Part shown: positions 14,345 to 21,745 of the stretch, one piece after another
Numbering within the stretch: the first letter of the stretch is position 1
Layout: each line of letters starts with the position of its first letter
NCBI GenBank assembly: GCA_943354625.1
Contig: CALRCS010000001.1
Span: 1-24,512 of the forward strand
Direction of reading: 5' to 3'
Length of the DNA stretch: 24,512 nucleotides
DNA from: Candidatus Nomurabacteria bacterium
Lineage (GTDB): Bacteria > Patescibacteriota > Minisyncoccia > Phycocordibacterales > PALSA-1337
Program-made: the position numbers and the translations under genes
Notes under the pieces: generated by a model
What the model was told of the DNA's origin: nothing
The model's input: the letters and a program-made list of their open reading frames with translations, nothing else
Databases searched by the model: none

Positions 14345-14388
14345 ATTCTACTCCATAGTATTGTACAGGTCAAATAATCTGGTATAAT
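14345..14388. promoter_or_regulatory. Overlapping divergent promoters
   Basis: The - strand has TTGACC (14373-14368)-N17-TAGAAT (14350-14345) for the zinc-ribbon gene. The + strand has TTGTAC (14361-14366)-N16-TATAAT (14383-14388), ending 6 bases before ATG 14395. Each -35 falls within the other promoter, so the two genes probably compete for RNA polymerase. Confidence 0.55.
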
Positions 14389-14394
14389 TCCAAA

Positions 14395-14757
14395 ATGGAA
14401 AAAAGACTAAAATTAGTAAAGAAATTTCATAAGAAATTTAATGTTCCTGTACTCAAAAAGCCATCTCTAATCCCTAAAGACAGATCAGATTTTCGATATA
14501 CATTAATGAAAGATGAGGTGGATGAATATCCTCTTGGTGCAAAGAATGGGGACCTAGAAAATATTGCAAAAGAACTAGTTGATATACTGTACACAGTTTA
14601 TGGAACTGTTTTAGAACATGGTTTGCAGGATAAGATAGATGAATTGTTTGAGGAGGTACACCGTTCTCATATGAGCAAAGATTATCATCAGTACAAGATG
14701 GTTAAGGGCGATAAATATTTTGAACCGAATTTAAAAAAGATTTTGGATAATATTTAA
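14395..14757 (+). CDS. MazG/PRA-PH-like all-alpha NTP pyrophosphatase
   Basis: A 120-residue helical protein with the metal-binding pattern of all-alpha NTP pyrophosphatases: ExxE (Glu41, Glu44 in KDEVDEY) and ExxD (Glu60, Asp63 in KELVDILY), then YGTVLEHG and EVHRSHMSKD (87-96). The last block is typical of the phosphoribosyl-ATP-pyrophosphohydrolase-like subgroup that often stands alone. It likely hydrolyses (d)NTPs to NMP and pyrophosphate as housecleaning. No histidine pathway is nearby, so HisE is unlikely. The start is supported by the TATAAT 6 bases upstream. Confidence 0.8.
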   Translation: MEKRLKLVKKFHKKFNVPVLKKPSLIPKDRSDFRYTLMKDEVDEYPLGAKNGDLENIAKELVDILYTVYGTVLEHGLQDKIDELFEEVHRSHMSKDYHQYKMVKGDKYFEPNLKKILDNI

Positions 14758-14788
14758 TTGTCTCCCATCACGAGTATAATGATATAAT
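14758..14788 (+). promoter_or_regulatory. Promoter of the metalloprotease gene, leaderless type
   Basis: Two TATAAT boxes (14775-14780 and 14783-14788). The second ends 9 bases before ATG 14798. A weak TTGTCT (14758-14763) lies 19 bases upstream of it. Confidence 0.45.
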
Positions 14789-14797
14789 ACTAGATAT

Positions 14798-15604
14798 ATG
14801 CTTAAAAGAATCTTCCTATATACATTTCTAGTCATTGCCGCTATTTTTGTTTGGCTTTTTTATATTAATAGTAGACCTTGCGTCAATCCTATAAAATACA
14901 AGATAGGAAATATTGATTCTAGGTTTGGAATAACAAAAGAAGAATTTATAAAAGATCTGAATACTGCATCGGATATTTGGAATAAGTCTATATCGAAAAA
15001 TCTTTTTGAATATGATCAATATGGATCTTTAACTATAAATTTGATTTATGATTATAGACAAAAGACCACAAATCTTCGAAATGAAATAGAAAAAAGGAAT
15101 GTTACTGCTCAGTCTATAAATGACCAATATAATAAATTAATAAACCAGTTTAATATAGATAAGAAAGCATATGAGACGGCAGTCCTTGAATTTAATGCAC
15201 AAAATAGTTCACATAATAGAGATATAAATACACTTATAGAAATGAAGAAACAAATCGATGTTCAAAGGTTAAAGTTGAATAGTCTTTCAGATCAAATTAA
15301 TGTTTATGTGAACAAATATAATCTTTTGATAGACGGCATAAATTCTGATGCCAAAATAGTGAATAAAAATGCAGGGGAAATTGAGGAGGGTATGTATACA
15401 TCAGGAATTAAAGTTATAGATATATATGAATATGGAAGCAAATTAAAATTGATTCGGGTAATTGCACATGAATTGGGACATTCTCTAGGTATTGATCATA
15501 ATTCGAATCCTGAATCCATAATGTATAAGATAAATCAAGGAAAAAAGGAAGTTCTGACTATTGATGATTTGGAAGCATTGAAAACTGTTTGTTATTTGAA
15601 GTAG
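14798..15604 (+). CDS. Membrane-anchored metzincin (matrixin-like) zinc protease
   Basis: 268 residues. An uncleaved signal anchor (about 5-23) places the rest outside the cell. Residues about 80-180 are a polar, heptad-like coiled coil (QKTTNLRNEIEKRN, KQIDVQRLKLNSLSDQINVY). The catalytic site is HELGHSLGIDH: zinc ligands His224, His228 and His234, with Glu225 as base. Met242 in ESIMY fits the Met-turn that defines metzincins. Cys28 and Cys265 could form a disulfide closing the domain. Matrixins normally have the catalytic domain uninterrupted. Here the coiled coil splits the N-terminal part (FGITKEEFIKDLNTASDIWN) from the zinc site. Substrate unknown. Confidence 0.82.
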   Translation: MLKRIFLYTFLVIAAIFVWLFYINSRPCVNPIKYKIGNIDSRFGITKEEFIKDLNTASDIWNKSISKNLFEYDQYGSLTINLIYDYRQKTTNLRNEIEKRNVTAQSINDQYNKLINQFNIDKKAYETAVLEFNAQNSSHNRDINTLIEMKKQIDVQRLKLNSLSDQINVYVNKYNLLIDGINSDAKIVNKNAGEIEEGMYTSGIKVIDIYEYGSKLKLIRVIAHELGHSLGIDHNSNPESIMYKINQGKKEVLTIDDLEALKTVCYLK

Positions 15605-15612
15605 ATTTGTTG

Positions 15613-15618
15613 TATAAT
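15613..15618 (+). promoter_or_regulatory. -10 box upstream of the VOC gene
   Basis: TATAAT at 15613-15618, 25 bases before ATG 15644, predicting a short leader of about 19 bases without a Shine-Dalgarno-like sequence. This differs from the leaderless spacing of the neighbours. Confidence 0.4.
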
Positions 15619-15643
15619 AAATCTTCATTTTTAAATTATAAAT

Positions 15644-16120
15644 ATGGAAATTCATCCAGAGGTACAAATTGGACATATACATCTTACCGTCGCAGATCTG
15701 GAAAGGTCACTCGTCTTCTACCGTGATCTTTTGGGGTTTGAAGTTACCTCGAAATACGGAGACTCTGCCGTTTTTCTTTCTGCTGGAGGATATCATCACC
15801 ATATAGGACTAAATACGTGGGCAGGACGCGGTATCACTCCACCCCCAGCTGGGCATTCTGGACTTTTCCACTTCGCTATACTTTTTCCATCACGACGTGA
15901 GTTAGCTTTGGTTTTAAAAAGATTAATAGATGTGGAATATCCAATTACAGGAATGGCAGATCACGGTGTTTCTGAGGCAGTATATCTAAATGATCCAGAT
16001 TCTATCGGTATCGAGCTTTATGTTGATAGACCTCGCTCGAGTTGGAGAGTAAAGAATGATGGAGAAGTGGAGATGGTTACTGAACCGCTAGATATAGAGG
16101 ATCTTTTGGAAGAGATATAG
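15644..16120 (+). CDS. VOC-family protein (glyoxalase/extradiol dioxygenase-like)
   Basis: 158 residues of the vicinal-oxygen-chelate fold, two beta-alpha-beta3 modules. It reads IGHIHLTVADLERSLVFYRD (9-28), FLSAGGYHHHIGLNTW (44-59), LFHFAILFPSRREL (74-87) and DHGVSEAVYLNDPD, then GIELYVDRP (122-130). Candidate metal ligands are His13, a histidine of 51-53, His76 and Glu124. The sequence resembles the CatE-like group of bacterial catechol-dioxygenase-related VOC proteins. The reaction is not deducible. It is strongly conserved relative to neighbours, which may reflect lateral transfer. Confidence 0.85.
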   Translation: MEIHPEVQIGHIHLTVADLERSLVFYRDLLGFEVTSKYGDSAVFLSAGGYHHHIGLNTWAGRGITPPPAGHSGLFHFAILFPSRRELALVLKRLIDVEYPITGMADHGVSEAVYLNDPDSIGIELYVDRPRSSWRVKNDGEVEMVTEPLDIEDLLEEI

Positions 16121-16143
16121 TTTTTATTATTTCATAATAGTGT

Positions 16144-16149
16144 TACAAT
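16144..16149 (+). promoter_or_regulatory. -10 box of the gene at 16157, leaderless type
   Basis: Extended -10 TG-T-TACAAT, ending 7 bases before ATG 16157. Confidence 0.4.
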
Positions 16150-16156
16150 TTATAAT

Positions 16157-16465
16157 ATGAATCCACAAAATACATTTGAAAAAGGGCCAGAAAAAATACC
16201 GACAAGAGATGAAGTGTTAGAGACTGTTCACGGTCTTATTGGTGAAAGAGATTCTACAATAGTATTTGAAGATCCTGATGAACAAGGACCAATTTTGCTC
16301 GATGTAGAGATTAAAGGTGAAAAACCTGGAGAGACTATCCAATATCAATATATGAGAAAAGGGAAATTTCCTGGCCAACCAGAGAGATCAAAGACTGAGA
16401 TACTAAAAACATATTATAAAGATGGGGAAGTTGGATATTCTGAAATTGTTGGTGAATTAGATTAA
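16157..16465 (+). CDS. Acidic hypothetical protein (102 aa)
   Basis: Not recognised. A soluble, acidic protein of 102 residues without membrane segments. A helical start (TRDEVLETVHGLIGE) is followed by beta-like stretches (STIVFEDPDEQGPILLDVEI, ETIQYQYMRKGKF) and a C-terminal EILKTYYKDGEVGYSEIVGELD. Its own -10 box 7 bases before the ATG supports a real gene. It sits just upstream of the exporter operon but has separate promoter signals, so a functional link is uncertain. Confidence 0.65.
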   Translation: MNPQNTFEKGPEKIPTRDEVLETVHGLIGERDSTIVFEDPDEQGPILLDVEIKGEKPGETIQYQYMRKGKFPGQPERSKTEILKTYYKDGEVGYSEIVGELD

Positions 16466-16480
16466 ATCACGTATTTATAT

Positions 16481-16486
16481 TATAAT
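16481..16486 (+). promoter_or_regulatory. -10 box of the exporter operon, leaderless type
   Basis: A perfect TATAAT ends 7 bases before ATG 16494. No clear -35. It probably drives the adaptor, permease and ATPase genes together. Confidence 0.45.
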
Positions 16487-16493
16487 CACTAAC

Positions 16494-17990
16494 ATGAAAA
16501 AAACCCTTAAACTTATTAAAAGTAAGCCTGTATTAGCTATTTTAATTATAATTTTGATATTTGTAGGTGTATATTTTTTATTTTTTAAATCAAAAGATAG
16601 TGTAGCAAGTACGATAGTCATTCATCCAAAAGATTTTATTCAGAAACTTTCTGTATCTGGTACAGTTGAGGCATCAGAAAATGCTGATCTCGGTTTTGCT
16701 CAGAGTGGGCGTATTTCTGGGGTATATGCAAATGTAGGTGATTCTGTAACGAAAGGAATGGTTCTGGCAAAGATTGAGAATGGAGATTTAGAGGCATTAC
16801 TTCTTCAGAAACAATCAGTCCTTGATAAAGAACGAGCAAATCTATCCACAAAACGCCAAGGTACTAGGCCAGAGCAACTTGCTTTAACCACACAAAAGTA
16901 CAAAGATGCTCTTTCGGCTTATGTTGCAACTTTACATAATAGCTATTTTCAAATTGAGGATGCTTTTCTTTTGAAGGCTGATACTCTTTTTACAAGGGGA
17001 ACTCTAAATATTCCTGCGGATAGTTGGAATGATAAGAGATCTATTGAAGGGAAGAGGGAGGCTATCACTTTTATACTTAAGAATTGGAAAATTGCTATAG
17101 ATAATATTAATTCACTAGATAATGTTAAGTCTACTACTTTAGATGTGTTGAATAAATCAAAAGAATTAGTAAATGATCTAACTCGTATTACTGGAAATCT
17201 AAATACAAGTATAGGATATTCACAAACAAGTATAGATTTGTATCGTTCAACAATAAATGGTGCTGGTCAGCAGATTTCAACTGTAATTTCGACAATAAAT
17301 ACATCTGAATCCACACTAAATAATGCACAAAATTCATTAACAATAGAGCAAGCTGGTTCAACCCAATACGATATCGATGCTCAAATAGCCGTAGTAAAAG
17401 CAGCTGAAGCAGATGTATTGAGTGCACAAGCGCAAGTAAATAAAACAATAGTAGTGGCGCCTTTTCCAGGAATAGTAACAAAGATGAATGCGAAAGTTGG
17501 AGAAATTGCCACATCAAATACATCAGATATTTCTATAAATGGTATAGGTTTATTTATTATAAAAAGTAATATTCCAGAAGTATATATTTCTAGTCTAGAA
17601 ATTGGAAATACAGCGACAGCCACTTTGGATGCATATGGTTCAGATATCTTTTTCCCATTAAGAGTTACAGCTATTGACCCAGCCCAGACAGTTGTAAATG
17701 GTGTATCAAATTATAAAACGACACTACAATTTTCTCCAGTAGATAAAGTCATTAGACCAGGTATGACTGCCAATATCGAAATAACTACACAAAAAGTGCC
17801 CAATGCAATTGTGATACCTAGAGGATGTGTATTTACCCAGAATGAACAACAATTTGTGCAGATTAAGAAGGGATCTAGTATTGTGACGCGAGCAGTAATA
17901 ACTGGTTCTGTTCTATCGGTCGGTGAAGTAAATATTGTTTCTGGTCTAGATGATGGTGATATTGTCTTACTCAATCCTATTATAAAATAA
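16494..17990 (+). CDS. HlyD/MacA-type periplasmic-adaptor-like exporter subunit
   Basis: 498 residues. It has a short basic start and one membrane anchor (about 13-32), then a lipoyl/barrel-sandwich half (SGTVEASENADLGFAQSGRI, VGDSVTKGMVLAKIENGDLE), a long helical hairpin (about 110-300, heptad-like, Asn/Ser/Thr-rich), and the returning lipoyl half (VVAPFPGIVTKMNAKVGEIA). A beta-barrel and membrane-proximal domain follows (IDPAQTVVNG, RPGMTANIEITTQKVPNAIVIPR). This is the MacA/HlyD architecture. In Gram-negatives it bridges the pump and TolC. Here, in an apparently single-membrane cell, it more likely gathers substrate or extends the pump outward. The permease gene follows after 2 bases. Confidence 0.85.
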   Translation: MKKTLKLIKSKPVLAILIIILIFVGVYFLFFKSKDSVASTIVIHPKDFIQKLSVSGTVEASENADLGFAQSGRISGVYANVGDSVTKGMVLAKIENGDLEALLLQKQSVLDKERANLSTKRQGTRPEQLALTTQKYKDALSAYVATLHNSYFQIEDAFLLKADTLFTRGTLNIPADSWNDKRSIEGKREAITFILKNWKIAIDNINSLDNVKSTTLDVLNKSKELVNDLTRITGNLNTSIGYSQTSIDLYRSTINGAGQQISTVISTINTSESTLNNAQNSLTIEQAGSTQYDIDAQIAVVKAAEADVLSAQAQVNKTIVVAPFPGIVTKMNAKVGEIATSNTSDISINGIGLFIIKSNIPEVYISSLEIGNTATATLDAYGSDIFFPLRVTAIDPAQTVVNGVSNYKTTLQFSPVDKVIRPGMTANIEITTQKVPNAIVIPRGCVFTQNEQQFVQIKKGSSIVTRAVITGSVLSVGEVNIVSGLDDGDIVLLNPIIK

Positions 17991-17992
17991 AT

Positions 17993-19255
17993 ATGTTTTC
18001 TCGCTTAAACATTCGTATTGGTTTTTATCTAGCTCTTCGCCAGATAAAACGTTCAAGTTTTTGGACAACTGGTCTGATTGTTTTTGTAATGCTTTTAACC
18101 TTTTTGAATTTGGTGGGAGTTACAGGAATACTCGTTGGTCTTGTCCAAGGTATTGGTAGAGGATATAAAGAACAATATACTGGAGATGTATTTATCACCC
18201 CCCTAGATGGTGAAAAAATTATTAGGAATAGTCCACAGCTTATTTCATTTATAAGAAATCTGCCACAGGTTGATGTGGTGGATCCTAGATATACATCGAG
18301 TGCTACTGTTGAAGCAAATTACAAAAGTGTTACAGATGTAAATAAAAAGCCTAATTCCGTAGGAACTTCTATCGTAGGTATTGATTTAGCTATAGAGGAC
18401 TCATTTTCTGGTATTTCAAAATACATAATAGAGGGGTCCTATCTCACTTCAAGTGATTACGATTCTATTTTGATTGGCTCAGAACTACTCGAACAATATT
18501 CTTTTGGCGGACCACGTCAAGGCGCAATACAATCTTTAAGGGATGTTCACGCTGGAACAAAGGTTCGCTTAACTATAAATGGTATACAGCGTGAAGTTAT
18601 TGTTAAGGGTATTGTAAAAGGTTCCGGTGGTAACCTTTCTCAAAGAGTTTTTATAAATAATTCAGAACTTCTGAGTCTAACGGGTGTAGAAGATTATAGT
18701 GTTCAAGAAATTGGTATTCGCCTGAAACCTAAGGAGGATTCTATTGTATTTGAGAATTTTCTTTTAAATAGTGAAGTTGGTAAAATCGCAAAGATTCAAA
18801 CTACTGAAGAGGCTACACCAAGTGGGGTAGCTCAGATCACTGCTACATTTGCAGCAATAGGTAATGTGGTTAGTTCTATCGGTCTTGTTGTGGCATCGAT
18901 CACAATCTTTATTGTTATCTTCGTGAATGCACTTACGCGAAGAAAGTTTATCGGAATATTGAAGGGAATAGGTATTGCTGGAGAAGCCATAGAGATTTCA
19001 TATATTTTTCAATCACTCTTTTATGCTATAAGTGGATCCGGTATAGGCTTAATACTTTTGTATCTAATAGTCTTGCCTATAAATACTGCTCACCCCATCG
19101 ACCTGCCACTTGGAAAGGTGATTATCTATGCTCCAGTTGCCGGAACTTTGCTTCGTGTCGCTTTACTCATCTTCGCGACTACGATTGCCGGATATATCCC
19201 AGCTAGGATGATAGTTAAAAGAAATACTTTGGATTCTATTCTTGGTAGAAATTAA
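17993..19255 (+). CDS. MacB/LolC-type ABC transporter permease
   Basis: 420 residues with MacB/FtsX-superfamily topology: TM1 (about 25-50), a large extracytoplasmic MacB-type domain (about 55-280), and three C-terminal membrane segments (about 287-310, 335-360 and 380-405). TM2 is followed by the coupling stretch ALTRRKFIGILKGIGI, and the end (PARMIVKRNTLDSI) matches the usual A-R-x-x-R-x-x-P-x-D-x-L tail. The ATPase is a separate gene downstream, as in LolCDE, not fused as in E. coli MacB. The substrate is unknown: peptide, lipoprotein, antimicrobial and cell-wall precursor are all possible. Confidence 0.86.
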   Translation: MFSRLNIRIGFYLALRQIKRSSFWTTGLIVFVMLLTFLNLVGVTGILVGLVQGIGRGYKEQYTGDVFITPLDGEKIIRNSPQLISFIRNLPQVDVVDPRYTSSATVEANYKSVTDVNKKPNSVGTSIVGIDLAIEDSFSGISKYIIEGSYLTSSDYDSILIGSELLEQYSFGGPRQGAIQSLRDVHAGTKVRLTINGIQREVIVKGIVKGSGGNLSQRVFINNSELLSLTGVEDYSVQEIGIRLKPKEDSIVFENFLLNSEVGKIAKIQTTEEATPSGVAQITATFAAIGNVVSSIGLVVASITIFIVIFVNALTRRKFIGILKGIGIAGEAIEISYIFQSLFYAISGSGIGLILLYLIVLPINTAHPIDLPLGKVIIYAPVAGTLLRVALLIFATTIAGYIPARMIVKRNTLDSILGRN

Positions 19256-19272
19256 TTTTAAATAAAATATTT

Positions 19273-19932
19273 ATGCTAAAAGTCACAAATCTTATAAAAT
19301 CTTTCAAAAATGGCGATATTCAAACTCAAGTTTTGAAGGGGATTAATTTTGAAGCAAAAGATGGGGAATTTATCGCTATCATGGGACGTTCTGGTGCCGG
19401 AAAAAGTACTTTAATGTATCAAATGAGTCTTTTGGATGAACCGACTAGTGGATCTATTTATATTGATGGTGAAGAAGTACACAATCTATCTGAAAGAGAA
19501 AAGATGGAGTTTCGATTGGCAAAATTTGGGTATGTTTTTCAGGATTATGCTCTTTTGCCAGAATTGACTGCAGTTGAAAACGTTGCTTTACCTCTTCTTA
19601 TGGAAAATATTTCTCCAAATAAAGCAGATGAGATGGCAACTGAAGCTTTGATAAAAGTTGGATTAGGTAAACGTCTTCATAATCTCCCAAGTCAGCTATC
19701 AGGTGGTGAACAACAAAGAGTTTCTATTTCTAGAGCTATTGCACATAGACCAGATATTCTTTTTGCTGATGAACCCACTGCAAATCTCGATAGTGAGTCT
19801 TCAACTATCGTAATGAATATTTTTAAAGATCTACATAAACACGGACAGACTATTATTATGGTGACTCATGAAGAAGAGTATGGAAAGATGGCAGAGAGGA
19901 TAGTAAGGCTAGATGATGGACGTATAGTCTAG
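19273..19932 (+). CDS. MacB/LolD-type ABC transporter ATP-binding protein
   Basis: 219 residues. Walker A is GRSGAGKST (38-46), the Q-loop is FQDYALL, the signature is LSGGEQQR (142-149), Walker B is ILFADEPTANLD (162-173) and the H-loop is VTHEEEY. LSGGEQQR together with ADEPTxNLD is the MacB/LolD/FtsE pattern. It begins 17 bases after the permease and completes the adaptor-permease-ATPase set. It differs clearly from FtsE at 395. Confidence 0.9.
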   Translation: MLKVTNLIKSFKNGDIQTQVLKGINFEAKDGEFIAIMGRSGAGKSTLMYQMSLLDEPTSGSIYIDGEEVHNLSEREKMEFRLAKFGYVFQDYALLPELTAVENVALPLLMENISPNKADEMATEALIKVGLGKRLHNLPSQLSGGEQQRVSISRAIAHRPDILFADEPTANLDSESSTIVMNIFKDLHKHGQTIIMVTHEEEYGKMAERIVRLDDGRIV

Positions 19933-19935
19933 GTA

Positions 19936-19984
19936 TGGTATACTTCAAATGTTATTAAATAATATTAAGAATCTCCTACGGGAG
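19936..19984 (+). promoter_or_regulatory. Promoter and Shine-Dalgarno hairpin of the SWIB gene
   Basis: An extended -10 TG-G-TATACT (hexamer 19939-19944) predicts a start near 19951 and a leader of about 43 bases. The leader contains CTCC-TACG-GGAG (19973-19984), a 4-bp stem with a UACG tetraloop (UNCG type, very stable). The GGGAG that would serve as ribosome-binding site, 9 bases before ATG 19994, is inside the stem. Confidence 0.5.
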
Positions 19985-19993
19985 TAAAAAATT

Positions 19994-20251
19994 ATGGCAA
20001 CAAAATCAAATTCCGCATTTATGAAACCTATGACTGTTAGTGCTGACCTAGCAGCTGTTGTAGGAAAGGGTCCTATGCCCCGTTCAGAGGTTGTAAAGAA
20101 GATTTGGGTATACATAAAGGGTAAGAATCTCCAAAATCCAAAGAATAAGAGAAATATTATAGCAGATGCAAATCTAAAGAAAGTCTTTGGTGGTAAGGCA
20201 GAAGTTAGTATGTTTGAAATGACAAAGCTTGTTTCAAAGCATCTTTCATAG
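19994..20251 (+). CDS. SWIB/MDM2-domain protein (85 aa)
   Basis: Almost the whole protein is one SWIB domain: FMKPMTVSADLAAVVGKGPM, then PRSEVVKKIWVYIKGKNLQ with NPKNKRNIIADANLKKVFGG and FEMTKLVSKHL. The KKIWxYIKxxxLQxPxNKRxIxxDxxL pattern is the hallmark of the BAF60b/SWIB fold, known from eukaryotic chromatin remodelling complexes and also from Chlamydiae and other bacteria, where standalone copies are thought to act near DNA. The protein is small and basic. It is one of the few genes here with a leader and a Shine-Dalgarno-like sequence. Confidence 0.9.
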   Translation: MATKSNSAFMKPMTVSADLAAVVGKGPMPRSEVVKKIWVYIKGKNLQNPKNKRNIIADANLKKVFGGKAEVSMFEMTKLVSKHLS

Positions 20252-20254
20252 TAT
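20249..20254 (+). promoter_or_regulatory. -10-like box before the ABC-F gene
   Basis: TAGTAT overlaps the SWIB stop codon and ends 9 bases before ATG 20264. Read-through from the SWIB promoter is equally possible. Confidence 0.3.
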
Positions 20255-20263
20255 CTTAGTTGA

Positions 20264-21724
20264 ATGTCAAAAGGAGAATCTATTCTAAGCTTCGATGAAG
20301 TGTCGTTTGAATTTGGCCATAATAAGCCTATTTTGGAAGAGGTTAGTTTCTCTGTGCGAAGAGGTATGAAAGTGACTTTAATGGGGCAAAATGGGGCTGG
20401 AAAGAGTACTCTTTTCAGTCTTATTACCCGTGAAGCAAAACCAGAGTCGGGCCAGATACATATAATGAATAATGTATCTATTGCTCACGCTAGACAAGTA
20501 ATATCTCGTGATCAACTAGATCTGACCATGAGGGAATTTTTTGAAAAATGCTTTGATGAAAAGACTCATGGAAAAATCTATGATATTGATAAAAGAATTG
20601 ATGAAGTATTGGAAATTGTAAATTTCCATGCTCCACACGACCGCATCGTCCGTTCATTTTCAGGTGGTCAGCAAGCTCGTTTACTTTTAGCCTCTGCAAT
20701 TATTCAGAATCCTGATTTGCTTCTTCTTGATGAGCCGACAAACAACCTAGATAAAGCAGGAATCGAACATCTTACGAGCTTTTTGAAGAGTTATGAGAAG
20801 ACAGTGATAGTTATTTCCCATGATGCTGATTTTCTAAATTCATTTACAGACGGGGTTCTTTATCTGGATGTTTTTACAAAAAAGATTGAGCAGTATTTCG
20901 GAAACTATTTTGATGTGAGAGAACAGATTATGCTTCGTATTGAAAAAGAAAATATGAAGAATGCTCAGTTGGCAAAAGAGATTCAAGAAAATAAAGATAA
21001 GGCTGGATTCTTTGCAAATAAGGGAGGGCAGATGCGTATGGTAGCGAAGCGTATGCGTGAGAAGGCAGAAGAGCTTGAGGATGAAATGGTTGATGTAAGA
21101 AGGGAAGATAAAACTATCCGACCTTTTATCATTCCTCACCAACCAGAAATTATCACTGATATTTTAAAAATAAATTCATATAAAGTAATTAAAAATCATA
21201 AAGCCACAAATCGTAAAACAGATATAACTCTTCGTAGAAATAATCACTTACTTTTAAGAGGTCCAAATGGAATTGGGAAGAGTACTCTTTTGGAAACTAT
21301 TGCCCAAAGGGGTAAAGGATCGATTATAGCGGAGGATGTTAGGGTGGGGTATTATCGTCAGGATTTTTCTACATTGAATTTTGAAGATACAGTTAGGGAA
21401 TCACTACTAGGTGTGACCGTAAAGAAGAATGAGGAAGATATGAGAACTGTGGCGGCGGGGTTTCTTATAACATCTGATATCATCAATACAAAGATAGGTA
21501 GTCTCTCAGAGGGTCAAAAAGGGCTTGTGGCCTTCGCTAGACTAGTTCTTGAACGTCCAGGTCTGCTTATCCTCGATGAGCCTACAAATCATATAAACTT
21601 CCGACATTTACCTATTATTGCAGAGGCTTTGAATAAATATGAAGGTGCTATGGTGCTTGTATCCCACGTGCCAGAGTTCGTGGAGAAGATTCGAATAGAT
21701 GAGGTGCTTGACTTGGAGAAATAG
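20264..21724 (+). CDS. ABC-F family ATPase
   Basis: 486 residues, two ABC domains in one chain without membrane segments, the ABC-F layout. Domain 1 has Walker A GQNGAGKST (41-49), signature FSGGQQARL (132-140), LLLLDEPTNNLD and H-loop VISHDADF. A charged helical linker (about 220-290) follows. Domain 2 has GPNGIGKST (333-341), signature SLSEGQKGL (413-421), LLILDEPTNHIN and LVSHVPEF. ABC-F proteins bind the ribosomal E-site region and relieve stalling or protect from antibiotics, so a translation role is expected. The second signature is LSEGQ and not LSGGQ. Subfamily (EttA, Uup or resistance type) is not resolved. Confidence 0.9.
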   Translation: MSKGESILSFDEVSFEFGHNKPILEEVSFSVRRGMKVTLMGQNGAGKSTLFSLITREAKPESGQIHIMNNVSIAHARQVISRDQLDLTMREFFEKCFDEKTHGKIYDIDKRIDEVLEIVNFHAPHDRIVRSFSGGQQARLLLASAIIQNPDLLLLDEPTNNLDKAGIEHLTSFLKSYEKTVIVISHDADFLNSFTDGVLYLDVFTKKIEQYFGNYFDVREQIMLRIEKENMKNAQLAKEIQENKDKAGFFANKGGQMRMVAKRMREKAEELEDEMVDVRREDKTIRPFIIPHQPEIITDILKINSYKVIKNHKATNRKTDITLRRNNHLLLRGPNGIGKSTLLETIAQRGKGSIIAEDVRVGYYRQDFSTLNFEDTVRESLLGVTVKKNEEDMRTVAAGFLITSDIINTKIGSLSEGQKGLVAFARLVLERPGLLILDEPTNHINFRHLPIIAEALNKYEGAMVLVSHVPEFVEKIRIDEVLDLEK

Positions 21725-21745
21725 AATGATAGTGTTTCGGTATAT

